From contig NZ_KB898669.1 of NCBI RefSeq assembly GCF_000377765.1, forward strand, positions 1 to 64,000: a DNA stretch of 64,000 nucleotides, given 5' to 3'. Of this stretch, positions 10,217-19,254 are shown piece after piece. The notes under the pieces were generated by a model. That model had not been told where the DNA came from and ran no database searches. It saw only the letters and a list, made by a program, of their open reading frames with translations. The stretch is from Gracilibacillus lacisalsi DSM 19029 (GTDB lineage Bacteria > Bacillota > Bacilli > Bacillales > Amphibacillaceae). The position numbers were made by a program, and so were the translations under genes. Numbering within the stretch: position 1 is the first letter of the stretch; every line of letters begins with the position of its first letter.

Positions 10217-10292
10217 TTGTCTGCCCCCATCCGATTTTTAATTGATTTACAAAGATAAGGCTAGCAAATTTAAAAAATCTAATCTAACATTG

Positions 10293-10309
10293 TGTAAGGT
10301 TTTCTCACA
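10293..10309. promoter_or_regulatory. TnrA/GlnR box upstream of urtA
   Basis: The 17-base sequence TGTAAGGTTTTCTCACA fits the palindromic consensus TGTNAN7TNACA exactly and the longer TnrA consensus with one mismatch. It lies 77 bases upstream of the urtA start codon. A weak -10-like TTATCT on the minus strand at about 10252-10257 would place the box near -50 to -55, the usual position for TnrA activation in Bacillus. That the whole urea operon is nitrogen-regulated is an inference from site and context. Confidence 0.75.
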
Positions 10310-10817
10310 TTGTTTTTGAAATATTCTGACATATTAATCATTAGAATTTTGTAAGATTTTAGCAGTCTACTAACTTAGTTTTGTTAAGAAGTTTCAAAAT
10401 GTCGCGATTTCGCTGAAATTTGGAGGAGATGTTAAGACACGCAAAAAAAATAACACAAGCCTCCAATTGATAGAAGGCTTGTGTATGCTTTATTGTATAA
10501 AATCCGGTTTACATAATCCTTGAAATGTTAGAATATCTATTTTAATAACCTAGAAATTAATAGGTAAGGAGTGCCGTAAAGCTAAAATCAACGAAGAAAA
10601 AACTTATTGTCAATTAGCACAAAAATTACATTATCTTACATATAGGACAAATGAACAATTAGTCATTTGCAACGAAGTTTAGCTGATAAGAATCTGATTC
10701 GTTTGCATTCCTCGATCAATCTTTCCAATTGATCTAGCAACCCCTTGACGTATAACCATCATATATTCTTGGTGGACGATGGCAGTTGATTTCTTCGATT
10801 CGAATTTTCGAACTCTG
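10310..10817. other. Gap between the urtA control region and the amidase gene
   Basis: AT-rich stretch holding the minus-strand terminator at 10443-10484. The rest shows no convincing gene. A 60-codon frame at 10679-10861 has no recognised family. Confidence 0.4.
10443..10484 (-). terminator. Intrinsic terminator of the amidase gene
   Basis: Ten-base perfect arms ACACAAGCCT (10453-10462) and AGGCTTGTGT (10475-10484) with a 12-base loop. On the minus strand the stem is followed by a U-run encoded by the A-run at 10443-10450. It lies downstream of the nitrilase-family gene and insulates the urtA promoter. Confidence 0.8.
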
Positions 10818-11618
10818 CTATATTGACCACTCTCCATATAAATGTGGTACCCTACTTTCAAATACGGGAATGTTTTTACGTATTTCTGTTACTTTGGCTA
10901 AGTCGATGCTTGCACGGATAGTCGTTTCCGTTTCCGGAAGTCCTGACGAAACAAGCTCACCAGACGGATTAATCACCATTGATTCTCCAGCAAAATCAGT
11001 ACCATTACATGTACCACAACTATTGGCTGAAATGATATAGCATTGATTTTCGATCGCCCGTGCATGTTGGAGGAATTTCCAATGATCTTTTCGGGCAGTT
11101 GGCCATTGTGCTACAACATGGATCACTTCTGCTCCCTGCAATGCTATTGCTCTCATTAACTCAGGAAAACGAAGATCATAGCAAATAACAACACCCATTT
11201 TCACTCCATCTAGTTCAAATACTGCACCTTTCGCTTCCCCACCACTTAAATATTTTGGTTCATCTAACATCGGAACAAGATGCATTTTGTCATATTGATG
11301 GACAAGATCCCCGCTGCGATCGAATACATAACTCGTATTATAAATGCCGTTTTCCTTTTGATTAGCAATTGAACCACCGATAATATTGATCTGATGTTTT
11401 TTGGCTAATTCACTGAAAAACGGAATCGTATTTTCTCCGTTGTTGTCTGCTAAACCATCTAGTTTGTCCAATGCATACCCAGCATTCCACATTTCTGGTA
11501 TAACAACAGTATCTGGTTTATAATCGTTAACTTGTTTTTCTATCCAATTTTTAATTTTCGCTCTGTTCGCTTCCGGATCTCCAACGACTACATCCATTTG
11601 ATAAATGGCATATTTCAT
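10818..11618 (-). CDS. Carbon-nitrogen hydrolase, omega-amidase/MtnU-like
   Basis: A 266-residue nitrilase-superfamily amidase. The Glu-Lys-Cys triad is visible in PEMWNAGY, YDKMHLVPML and VICYDLRFPE. The closest well-known proteins by motif are omega-amidases such as MtnU/YafV, which hydrolyse alpha-ketoglutaramate or alpha-ketosuccinamate, but no methionine-salvage genes are nearby, so the substrate is uncertain. ATG at 11618 with GAGGTG upstream is preferred over the frame beginning three codons earlier. Monocistronic with its own terminator. Confidence 0.88.
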   Translation of the reverse strand: MKYAIYQMDVVVGDPEANRAKIKNWIEKQVNDYKPDTVVIPEMWNAGYALDKLDGLADNNGENTIPFFSELAKKHQINIIGGSIANQKENGIYNTSYVFDRSGDLVHQYDKMHLVPMLDEPKYLSGGEAKGAVFELDGVKMGVVICYDLRFPELMRAIALQGAEVIHVVAQWPTARKDHWKFLQHARAIENQCYIISANSCGTCNGTDFAGESMVINPSGELVSSGLPETETTIRASIDLAKVTEIRKNIPVFESRVPHLYGEWSI

Positions 11619-11954
11619 GTCAAACACCTCTACTTTTTTGCTTTAATTTTATTGTAAAGCATATTACTGAGATAAGCGAAATTTATGCTATGTTAAGTTT
11701 TCCATCACTTGATACACGTGATAGAAAAGGAAATTTTTTATTAAGCAACTGGTTATTGCAAAAAGGGACTCGTTTATTGCGAATTCCTCTTTCTTTATTG
11801 CGAAACAGCGCTCGTTTATTGCGAATTCCTCCTTCTTTATTGCGAAATCGCACTCGTTTATTGCGAAATCTCGCTTCTTACTAAATACCGCCGTTTAAGA
11901 TCCATTACTTGCGATCATTTACCTCTGTGATATGCTTAAAATGAGGTGAAAAGA
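11619..11954. other. Divergent control region with tandem repeat
   Basis: Gap between the divergent amidase and DMT-transporter genes. About a third of it is the 21-bp tandem repeat at 11758-11880. The 64-codon frame at 11690-11884 is only a translation of that repeat. Confidence 0.5.
11758..11880. repeat. 21-bp tandem repeat (GCGAA...TTTATT), about 5.9 copies
   Basis: Units start at 11758, 11779, 11800, 11821, 11842 and 11863. Each begins GCGAA (GCAAA in the first) and ends TTTATT. Odd units contain CTCGTTTATT and even units TTCTTTATT, so there is a 42-base higher-order period. Similar TTGCGAA runs are, from memory, common in Bacillaceae intergenic DNA. Function unknown. Confidence 0.85.
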
Positions 11955-12902
11955 ATGAAAGCAATTATGATTGGTATTCTCGCGGCTATGTTTTTTTCTG
12001 TTACGTTTATACTGAACCGCTCCATGGAATTGGATGGAGGTAGTTGGGCTTGGAGTGCTTCTCTTCGATTCATTTTTATGTTGCCATTATTATTATTAAT
12101 TGTTGGCTTCAAGCGAAATATTAAACCGGTTCTCTTACATATCAAACAAAATCCAAGCGCATGGTTGATATGGAGTACTGTAGGCTTTGGCTTATTTTAC
12201 ACTCCTATCACTTTTGCAACTATATATGGTCCAGGTTGGCTTGTTGCGGCCACCTTCCAATTAACTATTATCGCCGGCTCCTTTCTTGTTCCTATCCTAG
12301 ATAAAAATAAAAAACAAAAAGTCCCCATACAAGCGGTGATGATATCACTTGTTATACTTGGCGGTGTATGTTTGATGCAATTGGAACATGCCAATGCAGT
12401 ACCATTAGTAAGTGTACTACTCTGTGTACTTCCCCTGCTTATTTCAGCAGTAGCTTATCCGTTGGGTAACCGTAAAATGATGCAGGTAGCAAATGGTGAG
12501 CTTAATACCTTTCAACGTATTCTAGGTATGACGATTGCATCCATGCCATTCTGGATTCTTTTATCCCTATATGGTTTTGCTTCACACGGACTACCAGCAG
12601 TATCTCAACTTAGCCAAACTTTTATAGTCGCCGTTTTTTCCGGGATTATTGCTACTGTCTTATTCTTCTATGCTACTGAACTGGTTCAACATGATAACGA
12701 GAAATTAGCAGGAGTTGAAGCTACACAGTCTGGTGAAGTAGTGTTTGCCTTAATTGGAGAACTGCGGTTACTCAGTGCACCAATACCAAGCATCGTGTCT
12801 TTTATCGGCATACTGCTTGTTATTATTGGTATGATCTTTCATAGTCTGGCAACTATTTGGAGTAATAAGAAACAACAACAACATTTGAAAGAAGCACAAT
12901 GA
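11955..12902 (+). CDS. DMT-superfamily multidrug/metabolite exporter (EmrE-like)
   Basis: A 315-residue protein with about ten hydrophobic segments, beginning MKAIMIGILAAMFFSVTFILNRSM. It matches the multidrug-resistance efflux group of the drug/metabolite transporter superfamily: WAWSASLRFIFMLPLLLLIVG, then ATFQLTIIAGSFLVPIL, and a C-terminal GEVVFALIGE segment. Substrate unknown. ATG at 11955 has AGGTG eight bases upstream; the GTG at 11946 lies in the ribosome site. Monocistronic. Confidence 0.8.
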   Translation: MKAIMIGILAAMFFSVTFILNRSMELDGGSWAWSASLRFIFMLPLLLLIVGFKRNIKPVLLHIKQNPSAWLIWSTVGFGLFYTPITFATIYGPGWLVAATFQLTIIAGSFLVPILDKNKKQKVPIQAVMISLVILGGVCLMQLEHANAVPLVSVLLCVLPLLISAVAYPLGNRKMMQVANGELNTFQRILGMTIASMPFWILLSLYGFASHGLPAVSQLSQTFIVAVFSGIIATVLFFYATELVQHDNEKLAGVEATQSGEVVFALIGELRLLSAPIPSIVSFIGILLVIIGMIFHSLATIWSNKKQQQHLKEAQ

Positions 12903-12983
12903 TACTAATCCACGCTGTTATTTTTATTCAGACTGTCCTATAATACTGAATATATCGACCATTTTGGTAGAAAGGGGATTTCT

Positions 12984-14783
12984 ATGTCCACACGATTACA
13001 GCGTTCTGAAGTGCCTGTTGAAAAAACATGGGATTTAAGTAATTTATTCCCGTCTCACGAAGCATGGAAAAAAGAGCTAGAGGCGATACAATCTGATGTT
13101 TCAGAAATTACGCAATACAAAGGAAAATTAGTAAGTAATGCCACTACTTTATTGAATGGACTGACTGCTTTAGAAAATTATCAAAAGCGATTAACTTATG
13201 TAAGTACATATGCCAACTTACGTGCAAGTACGGATGGAAGTGATCCTGCTAATCAACGGGATGCGGCCAAAGTCGCTTCGGCACTGGCAAATATCAGTGC
13301 GAAACTATCTTTTTTTCAATCTGAATTGTTAACACTTTCTGAAGAGGATGTGGAGCAGTTTTTACAGGATGAAGAAGGTCTTGTTACTTATAAAAAACTG
13401 CTTAATGATACCCTGGAGCAAAAACCATATACCTTAGCTCCGGAAATGGAAGAGACTTTAGCCGCTTTAGGTGAGGTTCATGATGCACCTTTCATGATTT
13501 ATGAACGAAGTAAATCCTCTGATATGACCTTTGATTCTATCAAAGATGAACAGGGGAAAGAGTTACCGATGTCTGCAGCCCTTTATGAAGACCGCTATGA
13601 GCTAGAAGCGAATACGCGAATTCGACGTGATGCTTATCAATCTTTTACTAAAACATTGAACCAATACAAACATACTTATGCGGCAACATATGCTACAGAA
13701 GTAACCAAACAAGTTACATTAGCTCGACTGCGAAACTATGATTCTGTTACAGATATGTTGCTGACTCCTCAGCAAGTAACGAAGGAAATGTATCATAATC
13801 AACTGGATGTCAGTCAAAAGGAACTTGCACCACATATGCGTCGTTATGCCAAGTTGTTGAAAGAAAAGCTCGGCTTAGACGAATTACGTTATGCTGATTT
13901 AAAAGCACCTCTTGACTCGGAATATAATCCGTCAACAACGTACCAAGAGGCAAAAGCAATTATTCTCGATTCATTACAAGTAATGGGACCAGAATATAGC
14001 GAAATTATCCAAAAAGGTTTGAACGAGCGCTGGATTGATTTAGCTGATAATATTGGAAAACAAACTGGGGCGTTCTGCTCAAGTCCCTATGGTGTCCACC
14101 CATATATTTTGATCACGTGGACAGACACAATGCGTGGTGCATTTGTGCTGGCACATGAACTCGGGCATGCTGGGCATTTCTATCTAGCTGGAAAAAATCA
14201 ATCCCTAGTCAATACTGACCCATCAACATACTTTGTAGAAGCACCGTCAACACTGAACGAATTACTGCTAGCAAACCATTTGTTAAGTAAAACCGATAAT
14301 AAGCGAATGAAACGATGGGTGATTACGCAACTCATTGGAACCTATTACCATAATTTTGTTACACATCTTTTAGAAGGAGAATATCAACGTCGCGTCTATG
14401 ACTTAGCCGAAGCTGGCACACCGTTAACGGCTGATGTGTTAACCCAACAAAAATTAGAAGCACTGCAAAACTTCTGGGGTGATACGGTGACCTTTGACGA
14501 AGGAGCTGGACTAACCTGGATGCGTCAACCCCATTATTATATGGGATTATATCCATATACGTATTCTGCTGGATTAACAGTAGCTACAGCTGTGGCACAA
14601 AGAATTAAAACAGATGGAAAAACGGCAGCTGACAATTGGTTAGAGGTTTTGAAAGCTGGTGGATCATTAAAACCGCTGGAGCTTATCAAAAAAGCTGGAG
14701 TCGATATGAGTAAACCTGATGCTATTAAGGAAACTGTCGCCTATATCGGCTCACTAGTTGATGAGTTAGAGAAGAGTTATTAG
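12984..14783 (+). CDS. pepF: Oligoendopeptidase F (M3 zinc metallopeptidase)
   Basis: Cytoplasmic zinc peptidase that degrades oligopeptides of about 7-17 residues. The 599-residue length is standard. The zinc motif is H391-E392-L-G-H395 (AHELGHAGHFYLAGKN) with the downstream third ligand region FVEAPSTLNELLLANHLL. The N-terminal helical domain begins VEKTWDLSNLFPSHEAWKKEL, typical of the family. AAAGGGG precedes the ATG. Convergent with the LytTR regulator gene. Confidence 0.96.
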   Translation: MSTRLQRSEVPVEKTWDLSNLFPSHEAWKKELEAIQSDVSEITQYKGKLVSNATTLLNGLTALENYQKRLTYVSTYANLRASTDGSDPANQRDAAKVASALANISAKLSFFQSELLTLSEEDVEQFLQDEEGLVTYKKLLNDTLEQKPYTLAPEMEETLAALGEVHDAPFMIYERSKSSDMTFDSIKDEQGKELPMSAALYEDRYELEANTRIRRDAYQSFTKTLNQYKHTYAATYATEVTKQVTLARLRNYDSVTDMLLTPQQVTKEMYHNQLDVSQKELAPHMRRYAKLLKEKLGLDELRYADLKAPLDSEYNPSTTYQEAKAIILDSLQVMGPEYSEIIQKGLNERWIDLADNIGKQTGAFCSSPYGVHPYILITWTDTMRGAFVLAHELGHAGHFYLAGKNQSLVNTDPSTYFVEAPSTLNELLLANHLLSKTDNKRMKRWVITQLIGTYYHNFVTHLLEGEYQRRVYDLAEAGTPLTADVLTQQKLEALQNFWGDTVTFDEGAGLTWMRQPHYYMGLYPYTYSAGLTVATAVAQRIKTDGKTAADNWLEVLKAGGSLKPLELIKKAGVDMSKPDAIKETVAYIGSLVDELEKSY

Positions 14784-15118
14784 TAAAAACCTATCACGAT
14801 AGGAGGAAATCCGATCGTTTGTATTCATTACAAGGAAAACCAATGCATGTAACTGGAAGATTTCCCGGTAAAGTTGTATTAACCGGGAAATGGGCCTATT
14901 AAAATTAGAGGTTTTCCCGGTAAAACTAACATTACAGGGAAATCTAATAAGTAGAATAAGCAGATTTCCTTATAATAAAGTGACCGCAGTTACAAACAAC
15001 TTCATCACTTCCTGCAGAACAAAGAAGTGGATATTTTATCCCTTTAGAAAAAGCTCTTAAGTTAGGTACGTTAACTTAGGAGCTCATTATTTGCAATTAA
15101 TTGTACTTACTTTCACTA
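14784..15118. other. Convergent gap holding hairpin-repeat copy A
   Basis: The gap lies between the 3' ends of pepF and the LytTR gene. It contains one copy of the TTTCCCGGTAAA hairpin repeat (about 14828-14971) and otherwise AT-rich sequence with no gene. Confidence 0.5.
14828..14971. repeat. TTTCCCGGTAAA hairpin repeat, copy A
   Basis: Contains inverted pairs: GATTTCCCGGTAAAG with TTAACCGGGAAAT, then GGTTTTCCCGGTAAAAC with ATTACAGGGAAATC, ending in AGATTTCC. Aligns by eye with copies at about 43650-43785 and 53279-53428. All three are intergenic and next to 3' ends of genes. Family not recognised; REP/MITE-like by structure. Confidence 0.8.
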
Positions 15119-15889
15119 TTATATCGAGTTTAGTGAAGATTGGTTGATCAAAGTCATTTGCGAGAGCTTGGCTTCCAACACTTTCAGCATCCGAAATGAA
15201 GCATAACACTCTTTATCATTTATCATTGTGATCATTCGTCTTTTTTTATCGATATGCTTGATTTGCTTCATATTGATAAGGTAACTTTTGTGACAGCGAA
15301 ACAATTGTTCATAAAGCTGTTCATAGTCTTTCAGCTTTCCATAAAATTCATACTCACCATTACGCTCATACAGTCTAATTTTATGCACTTGAGCAGACGT
15401 TTCAAAGTAATAAACGTCAGCTATATTAATATTAATAATTCGTTCACCTATTTTAATTTGGATAAAATTCATTTCTTCATGGTCACCTATCTGTAAATAC
15501 TTATTAAAGGCAACTCGAAGCGCTTCCCGCACCTGTTCTGCAATTCTTTCCTTGCCATTCTCTTTAGCAATAAAGTCTAGTGCTGCAAGCTTATATTTGA
15601 ACGTTAATTTCATTTTATCTGCATGCGCCGTAATAAAAATGATATTTGCTAATGGATCTTGCTTACGGATCTCACGAGCTAGATCCATTCCATCAATAGA
15701 GGTACCAAGTTCAATGTCTAAAAAGTAACAATCTGCACCATTATGTTGTAAACATTCTAGTACTTTTTCTGGTTTAGATGTGTTCAATACCACTTCCATA
15801 CTCGGTTCATGAAACATGGCATAATTGGAAATAACAGATTGTAGAAATTCTTGTTGGCTTGCTTCATTTTCACAAATAACTATTTTCAT
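15119..15889 (-). CDS. LytTR-family response regulator (AgrA/ComE-like), orphan
   Basis: A 256-residue two-domain regulator. The receiver domain (about 1-125) begins MKIVICENEASQQEFLQ and has the phospho-acceptor Asp in CYFLDIELG, with IIFITAHAD and the switch region. The LytTR DNA-binding domain (about 145-245) contains YYFETSAQVHKIRLYERNGEYEFYGKL and the helix FRCHKSYLINMKQIKHID. AgrA-type regulators usually pair with an AgrC-type kinase and peptide genes; none is adjacent. GGAGAGG precedes the ATG. The next gene downstream on this strand is far away, so it is probably monocistronic. Confidence 0.9.
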   Translation of the reverse strand: MKIVICENEASQQEFLQSVISNYAMFHEPSMEVVLNTSKPEKVLECLQHNGADCYFLDIELGTSIDGMDLAREIRKQDPLANIIFITAHADKMKLTFKYKLAALDFIAKENGKERIAEQVREALRVAFNKYLQIGDHEEMNFIQIKIGERIININIADVYYFETSAQVHKIRLYERNGEYEFYGKLKDYEQLYEQLFRCHKSYLINMKQIKHIDKKRRMITMINDKECYASFRMLKVLEAKLSQMTLINQSSLNSI

Positions 15890-16038
15890 TACAACCTCTC
15901 CTTATATCCTGTTACATGATTGGATATGTTTGATCCTTCACTTCTTGACCCGCACTGATCATCAGAGCAACTTCCATACAAACGCTTGAACAGACGACCA
16001 AGTATTTCTTTGAATAAGTCTTTTATTATCACATTTAA

Positions 16039-16746
16039 TCATCTATCTTTCTCACATTTCGTCAAAGATTGTTTTACAGCTTCTTGTGCATGAATCCTTG
16101 CTGTATCAAACAATGGCACTTCCGCATCATCTGATTTGATCAATAAACCTATTTCTGTACAACCTAAAATTATCGCTTCTGCACCATTATTAACTAAGCG
16201 TTGAATTACTTTTTGATAATATTTTTTAGAAGAACTGTTAATGTGGCCTAAACATAACTCCTCAAAAATAATGTGATTAACTTGTTCTCTTTCTTCTCCA
16301 TTCGGAACTATAACCTCAAGACCGTTTTCTTCTAATTGTGACTTATAAAAATCCTGTTCCATTGTATATTTCGTACCAAGTAGGCCTACTCTCCTAATCT
16401 TGGATTCTTTTATCTTCGTTGCAGTTGCATCAGCAATATGTAAAATCGGTATATCTATCATTTCTTCAATATAATCGATTATTTTATGCATCGTATTCGT
16501 ACAAAGAACAATAAAGTCAGCGCCTGCTTTTTCTAGTGATAATGCCACATCTGCTAACTGTTTCCCTGCACTTTCCCAATCCCCTTCAGATTGATAACGC
16601 TCAATTTCATCAAAATCAACACTATACAATAAGCATTTGGCAGAATGTAAACCACCTAATTGAAGTTTGACTTCTTCATTAATAATACGATAATACTCAA
16701 CAGTGGATTCCCAGCTCATCCCACCTATTAGCCCAATTGTTTTCAT
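16039..16746 (-). CDS. Aspartate/glutamate racemase family protein (YgeA-like)
   Basis: A 235-residue cofactor-independent amino-acid racemase. The start MKTIGLIGGMSWESTVEYYR is characteristic. The two catalytic cysteines lie in VLCTNTMH (about residue 84) and ILGCTEIGLL (about 193). Families of this kind racemise aspartate or broad substrates, and the real substrate is not readable. ATG at 16746 follows GAGAGGT; the frame open further upstream lacks conserved residues. Confidence 0.9.
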   Translation of the reverse strand: MKTIGLIGGMSWESTVEYYRIINEEVKLQLGGLHSAKCLLYSVDFDEIERYQSEGDWESAGKQLADVALSLEKAGADFIVLCTNTMHKIIDYIEEMIDIPILHIADATATKIKESKIRRVGLLGTKYTMEQDFYKSQLEENGLEVIVPNGEEREQVNHIIFEELCLGHINSSSKKYYQKVIQRLVNNGAEAIILGCTEIGLLIKSDDAEVPLFDTARIHAQEAVKQSLTKCEKDR

Positions 16747-16857
16747 CAAAATTACCTCTCTTCTCATCCAGAAATCATACACTGCTCCATTTTTTTTTGC
16801 AGTAAACGGTTCGCATCATCCAGTTATTGCAACGGACCTTTCACTCTTGCGCTAGTG

Positions 16858-17508
16858 TCAGCTTTTCAACTTCTCATCCAATGCCAACCATGCACCAAGT
16901 CCAAACAAGGTAATCCCACCTACTGTTTGTTGCCACCATAGCGCTGTTTTATTTTTCGCTAAGAAATTACCAAACAAGCTAGCGATTAAAGCCGTCGAAA
17001 TATCTACTAATAAACCGATAATACCTAAAATTAAACCTAAAATAATAAACTGACTAGCTGTACTGGATAAACTCGGATTAATAAATTGCGGAATAAATGT
17101 TAAGAAGAATAACGCAACTTTCGGATTAAAAATATCTGTTAACGCCCCCTCCATAAAAGCTTTACGAACACTCACTTTTTTCTTATCGGTAAAAATTTGT
17201 ACATTTTTTCGATCCCGTAAGGTTTGGATCCCCAAATAAATTAGATACGCTGCTCCCACATATTTCAATATGAGAAATGCCCATGTAGAAGTCATGAGAA
17301 TAGCGGATAATCCTAATACTGCTAGTACAATATGAACAAGTACGCCCATTTGAATACCAAATGCTGTTGCGATTCCATATCTTCTTCCCTGAGAAATACT
17401 TCTGCTAATGACAAAAGCCATATCTGGTCCTGGTGCAATACAAATAATAAAAGCAGCTAACATAAATGCCGGTAATAGTGAATAATCAATAGCTAAAAAG
17501 TCAAACAT
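16858..17508 (-). CDS. LysE-family amino-acid exporter (RhtB type)
   Basis: A 216-residue membrane protein with six predicted hydrophobic segments. The LysE/RhtB signature appears as CIAPGPDMAFVISRSISQGRRYGIATAFGI (about 23-52), plus KVALFFLTFIPQFI near 130. It exports amino acids or derivatives; substrate unknown. GGGGGAA precedes the ATG. Same strand as, but about 110 bases from, the racemase gene. Confidence 0.9.
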   Translation of the reverse strand: MFDFLAIDYSLLPAFMLAAFIICIAPGPDMAFVISRSISQGRRYGIATAFGIQMGVLVHIVLAVLGLSAILMTSTWAFLILKYVGAAYLIYLGIQTLRDRKNVQIFTDKKKVSVRKAFMEGALTDIFNPKVALFFLTFIPQFINPSLSSTASQFIILGLILGIIGLLVDISTALIASLFGNFLAKNKTALWWQQTVGGITLFGLGAWLALDEKLKS

Positions 17509-17532
17509 GTAACATTCCCCCTGATAATAAAG

Positions 17533-18492
17533 TCACCTTATATATTTATGAACAAAATTAAAAATCGTTGTCCAGTATAATGCTGAATCAACCTGTACCG
17601 ATTCACCATGTCCTGCCTTTGGAATAACTAGTTTTTCTTTATCGGCATTCGCTGCCTCATACACTTTATCTATCATTTCAAATGGCACAAAACTATCGTT
17701 TTCCCCATGAATAAATAACATCGGTATCTTACTTGCACGAACCTTGTTCACAGCTGAAGCTTCATATAGATCAAATCCCGCTCGCAGTTTAGTGACGGTA
17801 TTGGCAGCATTAATAAATGGAAACTTCGGTAGTTTAAATAAATCAGCTAGTTGATAAGCAAAAATATCGTCAACAGCTGTATAGCCACAATCTTCTACGA
17901 TGACCTTCACATTATTAGGTAATTTTTCTCCTGATGCCATCATAACTGTGGCTCCCCCCATCGAGACCCCATATAAAACAATCTCAGCGTCAGGATTGAT
18001 AGCTAATATTTGATCAATCCATGATAAAATATCCAAGCGATCATGCCAGCCCATACCGATATAGTTCCCTTCACTTTCACCATGTCCGCGAAGATCAGGT
18101 GCAAGTACATTAAATCCTTTATCATAGAAGCCACGAACCCATCTCACCATCACAGCAGCTTTTGCTCCATAGCCATGGACAACAATCGCCCATTTATGAT
18201 TTTGCTCTGTTTGTTCATAAAGGTCCGCATGTAACTTAAGCTGTAGTTTATCCTTGGAAATCATCGAGATACTTGATGATGGAACACGTTCTCTAAATGT
18301 GTTATCGGTGAGCTTTTCTTTTTCAGCAACCTCAGGAAGTACCGCTTCACTTCTTGCTAAATGAGGATTATCTTTAATAAATATTTTTTCTTTCTGTGCA
18401 TTTAATGCGAAATTGTAAAAATAGTTCCCTACCCAAAAATAAGCTCCTAGCATAACCACAACAATCACTATCATGATAATGGTTACTTTCAT
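17533..18492 (-). CDS. Membrane-anchored alpha/beta hydrolase (YqkD-like), paralog 1
   Basis: A 319-residue protein with an N-terminal membrane anchor (about 1-25) and an extracytoplasmic-facing alpha/beta hydrolase domain. It shows VVHGYGAKA (oxyanion region), DLRGHGESEGNYIGMGWHDRLD, the nucleophile elbow GVSMGG, an acidic residue in HGENDSFVP and the catalytic His in KAGHGES. Its sequence closely resembles the protein at 43838-44797, so the two are paralogs. Substrate unknown. The ATG at 18492 is used; a TTG precedes it. Confidence 0.88.
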   Translation of the reverse strand: MKVTIIMIVIVVVMLGAYFWVGNYFYNFALNAQKEKIFIKDNPHLARSEAVLPEVAEKEKLTDNTFRERVPSSSISMISKDKLQLKLHADLYEQTEQNHKWAIVVHGYGAKAAVMVRWVRGFYDKGFNVLAPDLRGHGESEGNYIGMGWHDRLDILSWIDQILAINPDAEIVLYGVSMGGATVMMASGEKLPNNVKVIVEDCGYTAVDDIFAYQLADLFKLPKFPFINAANTVTKLRAGFDLYEASAVNKVRASKIPMLFIHGENDSFVPFEMIDKVYEAANADKEKLVIPKAGHGESVQVDSALYWTTIFNFVHKYIR

Positions 18493-18606
18493 CAATGTTC
18501 TGTGTCCTCCTACATTTCCTTATATGACCTAATCTCATTTTGTTTTTTCAGTTACATGATGTTTCGGTATTCATAGGAAAATGGAGCATTGCTCGATCAA
18601 TCGAAA

Positions 18607-19062
18607 CTACAATTCCTTTGTCATAAATACGCTGTTCGGGTCCTCTATGTAATCTGAAAACGGCTTACAATATTGAAAACCAAAGCTAGCATATAATCGT
18701 TTAGCTGGTTCAAAAGCCTTCATTGAACCTGTTTCCAAGCTTAGTCTCTGATAGCCACGCCTTTTAGCTTCTTCCATTATGTGCTGAAGGATTCGCTTTG
18801 CAACACCCTTTCTTAAATGTGAAGTAGCAGTCCGCATTGATTTTATCTCTCCATGTTGATCGTCTAACTCTTTAAGCGCCCCACAGCCAAGTAATGTATC
18901 ATTTTCCCATGCACTCCAGAAAGTAACATCTGGTTGTTTCAAACCGTCAAGATTGAAGGCATGGACACTTTCCGGTGGAGAAATTTTTGACATCTGTTCA
19001 AGATGCTCCGTGATCAATCCTCTAACTTTCGAATCGCTTAAATCACCTACTATTATTTTCAA
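18607..19062 (-). CDS. GNAT acetyltransferase (YsnE-like)
   Basis: A GCN5-related N-acetyltransferase of about 151 residues. Visible features are MSKISPPESVHAFNLDGL, GCGALKELDDQHGEIKSMRT, the acetyl-CoA loop RKGVAKRILQHIMEEAKRRGY and the C-terminal LETGSMKAFEPAKRLYASFGF. This pattern matches the YsnE group. A TTG at 19062 with GGAGAG six bases upstream is preferred; the frame stays open to an ATG at 19095 (162 residues). Confidence 0.85.
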   Translation of the reverse strand: MKIIVGDLSDSKVRGLITEHLEQMSKISPPESVHAFNLDGLKQPDVTFWSAWENDTLLGCGALKELDDQHGEIKSMRTATSHLRKGVAKRILQHIMEEAKRRGYQRLSLETGSMKAFEPAKRLYASFGFQYCKPFSDYIEDPNSVFMTKEL

Positions 19063-19254
19063 AATAATCTCTCCATTCAGCGAATAATAGTCCATATATA
19101 TAAATTTGAATATATTAACATTATATCAAAAACTACACCAAACCACTTAAGTTATGCATAATCAATCATTTTTCTAAAAACCTCTTACTCAGTCTCGCAT
19201 AACCTCCAAAAACTGGGGAATACTGGAGATGACGAATCTCAAGGAGGTTAAAGA

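Noticed and set aside
10679-10861. 60-codon frame overlapping the amidase 3' end
   Set aside because: No recognised family and it starts inside the amidase gene; a real small gene cannot be excluded.
11758-11880. CRISPR-like regular repeat
   Set aside because: Units are directly abutting 21-mers without unique spacers and no cas genes are present.
11690-11884. 64-codon frame rich in LLRIPxSLLRN
   Set aside because: It is a translation of the 21-base tandem repeat, with no ribosome site.
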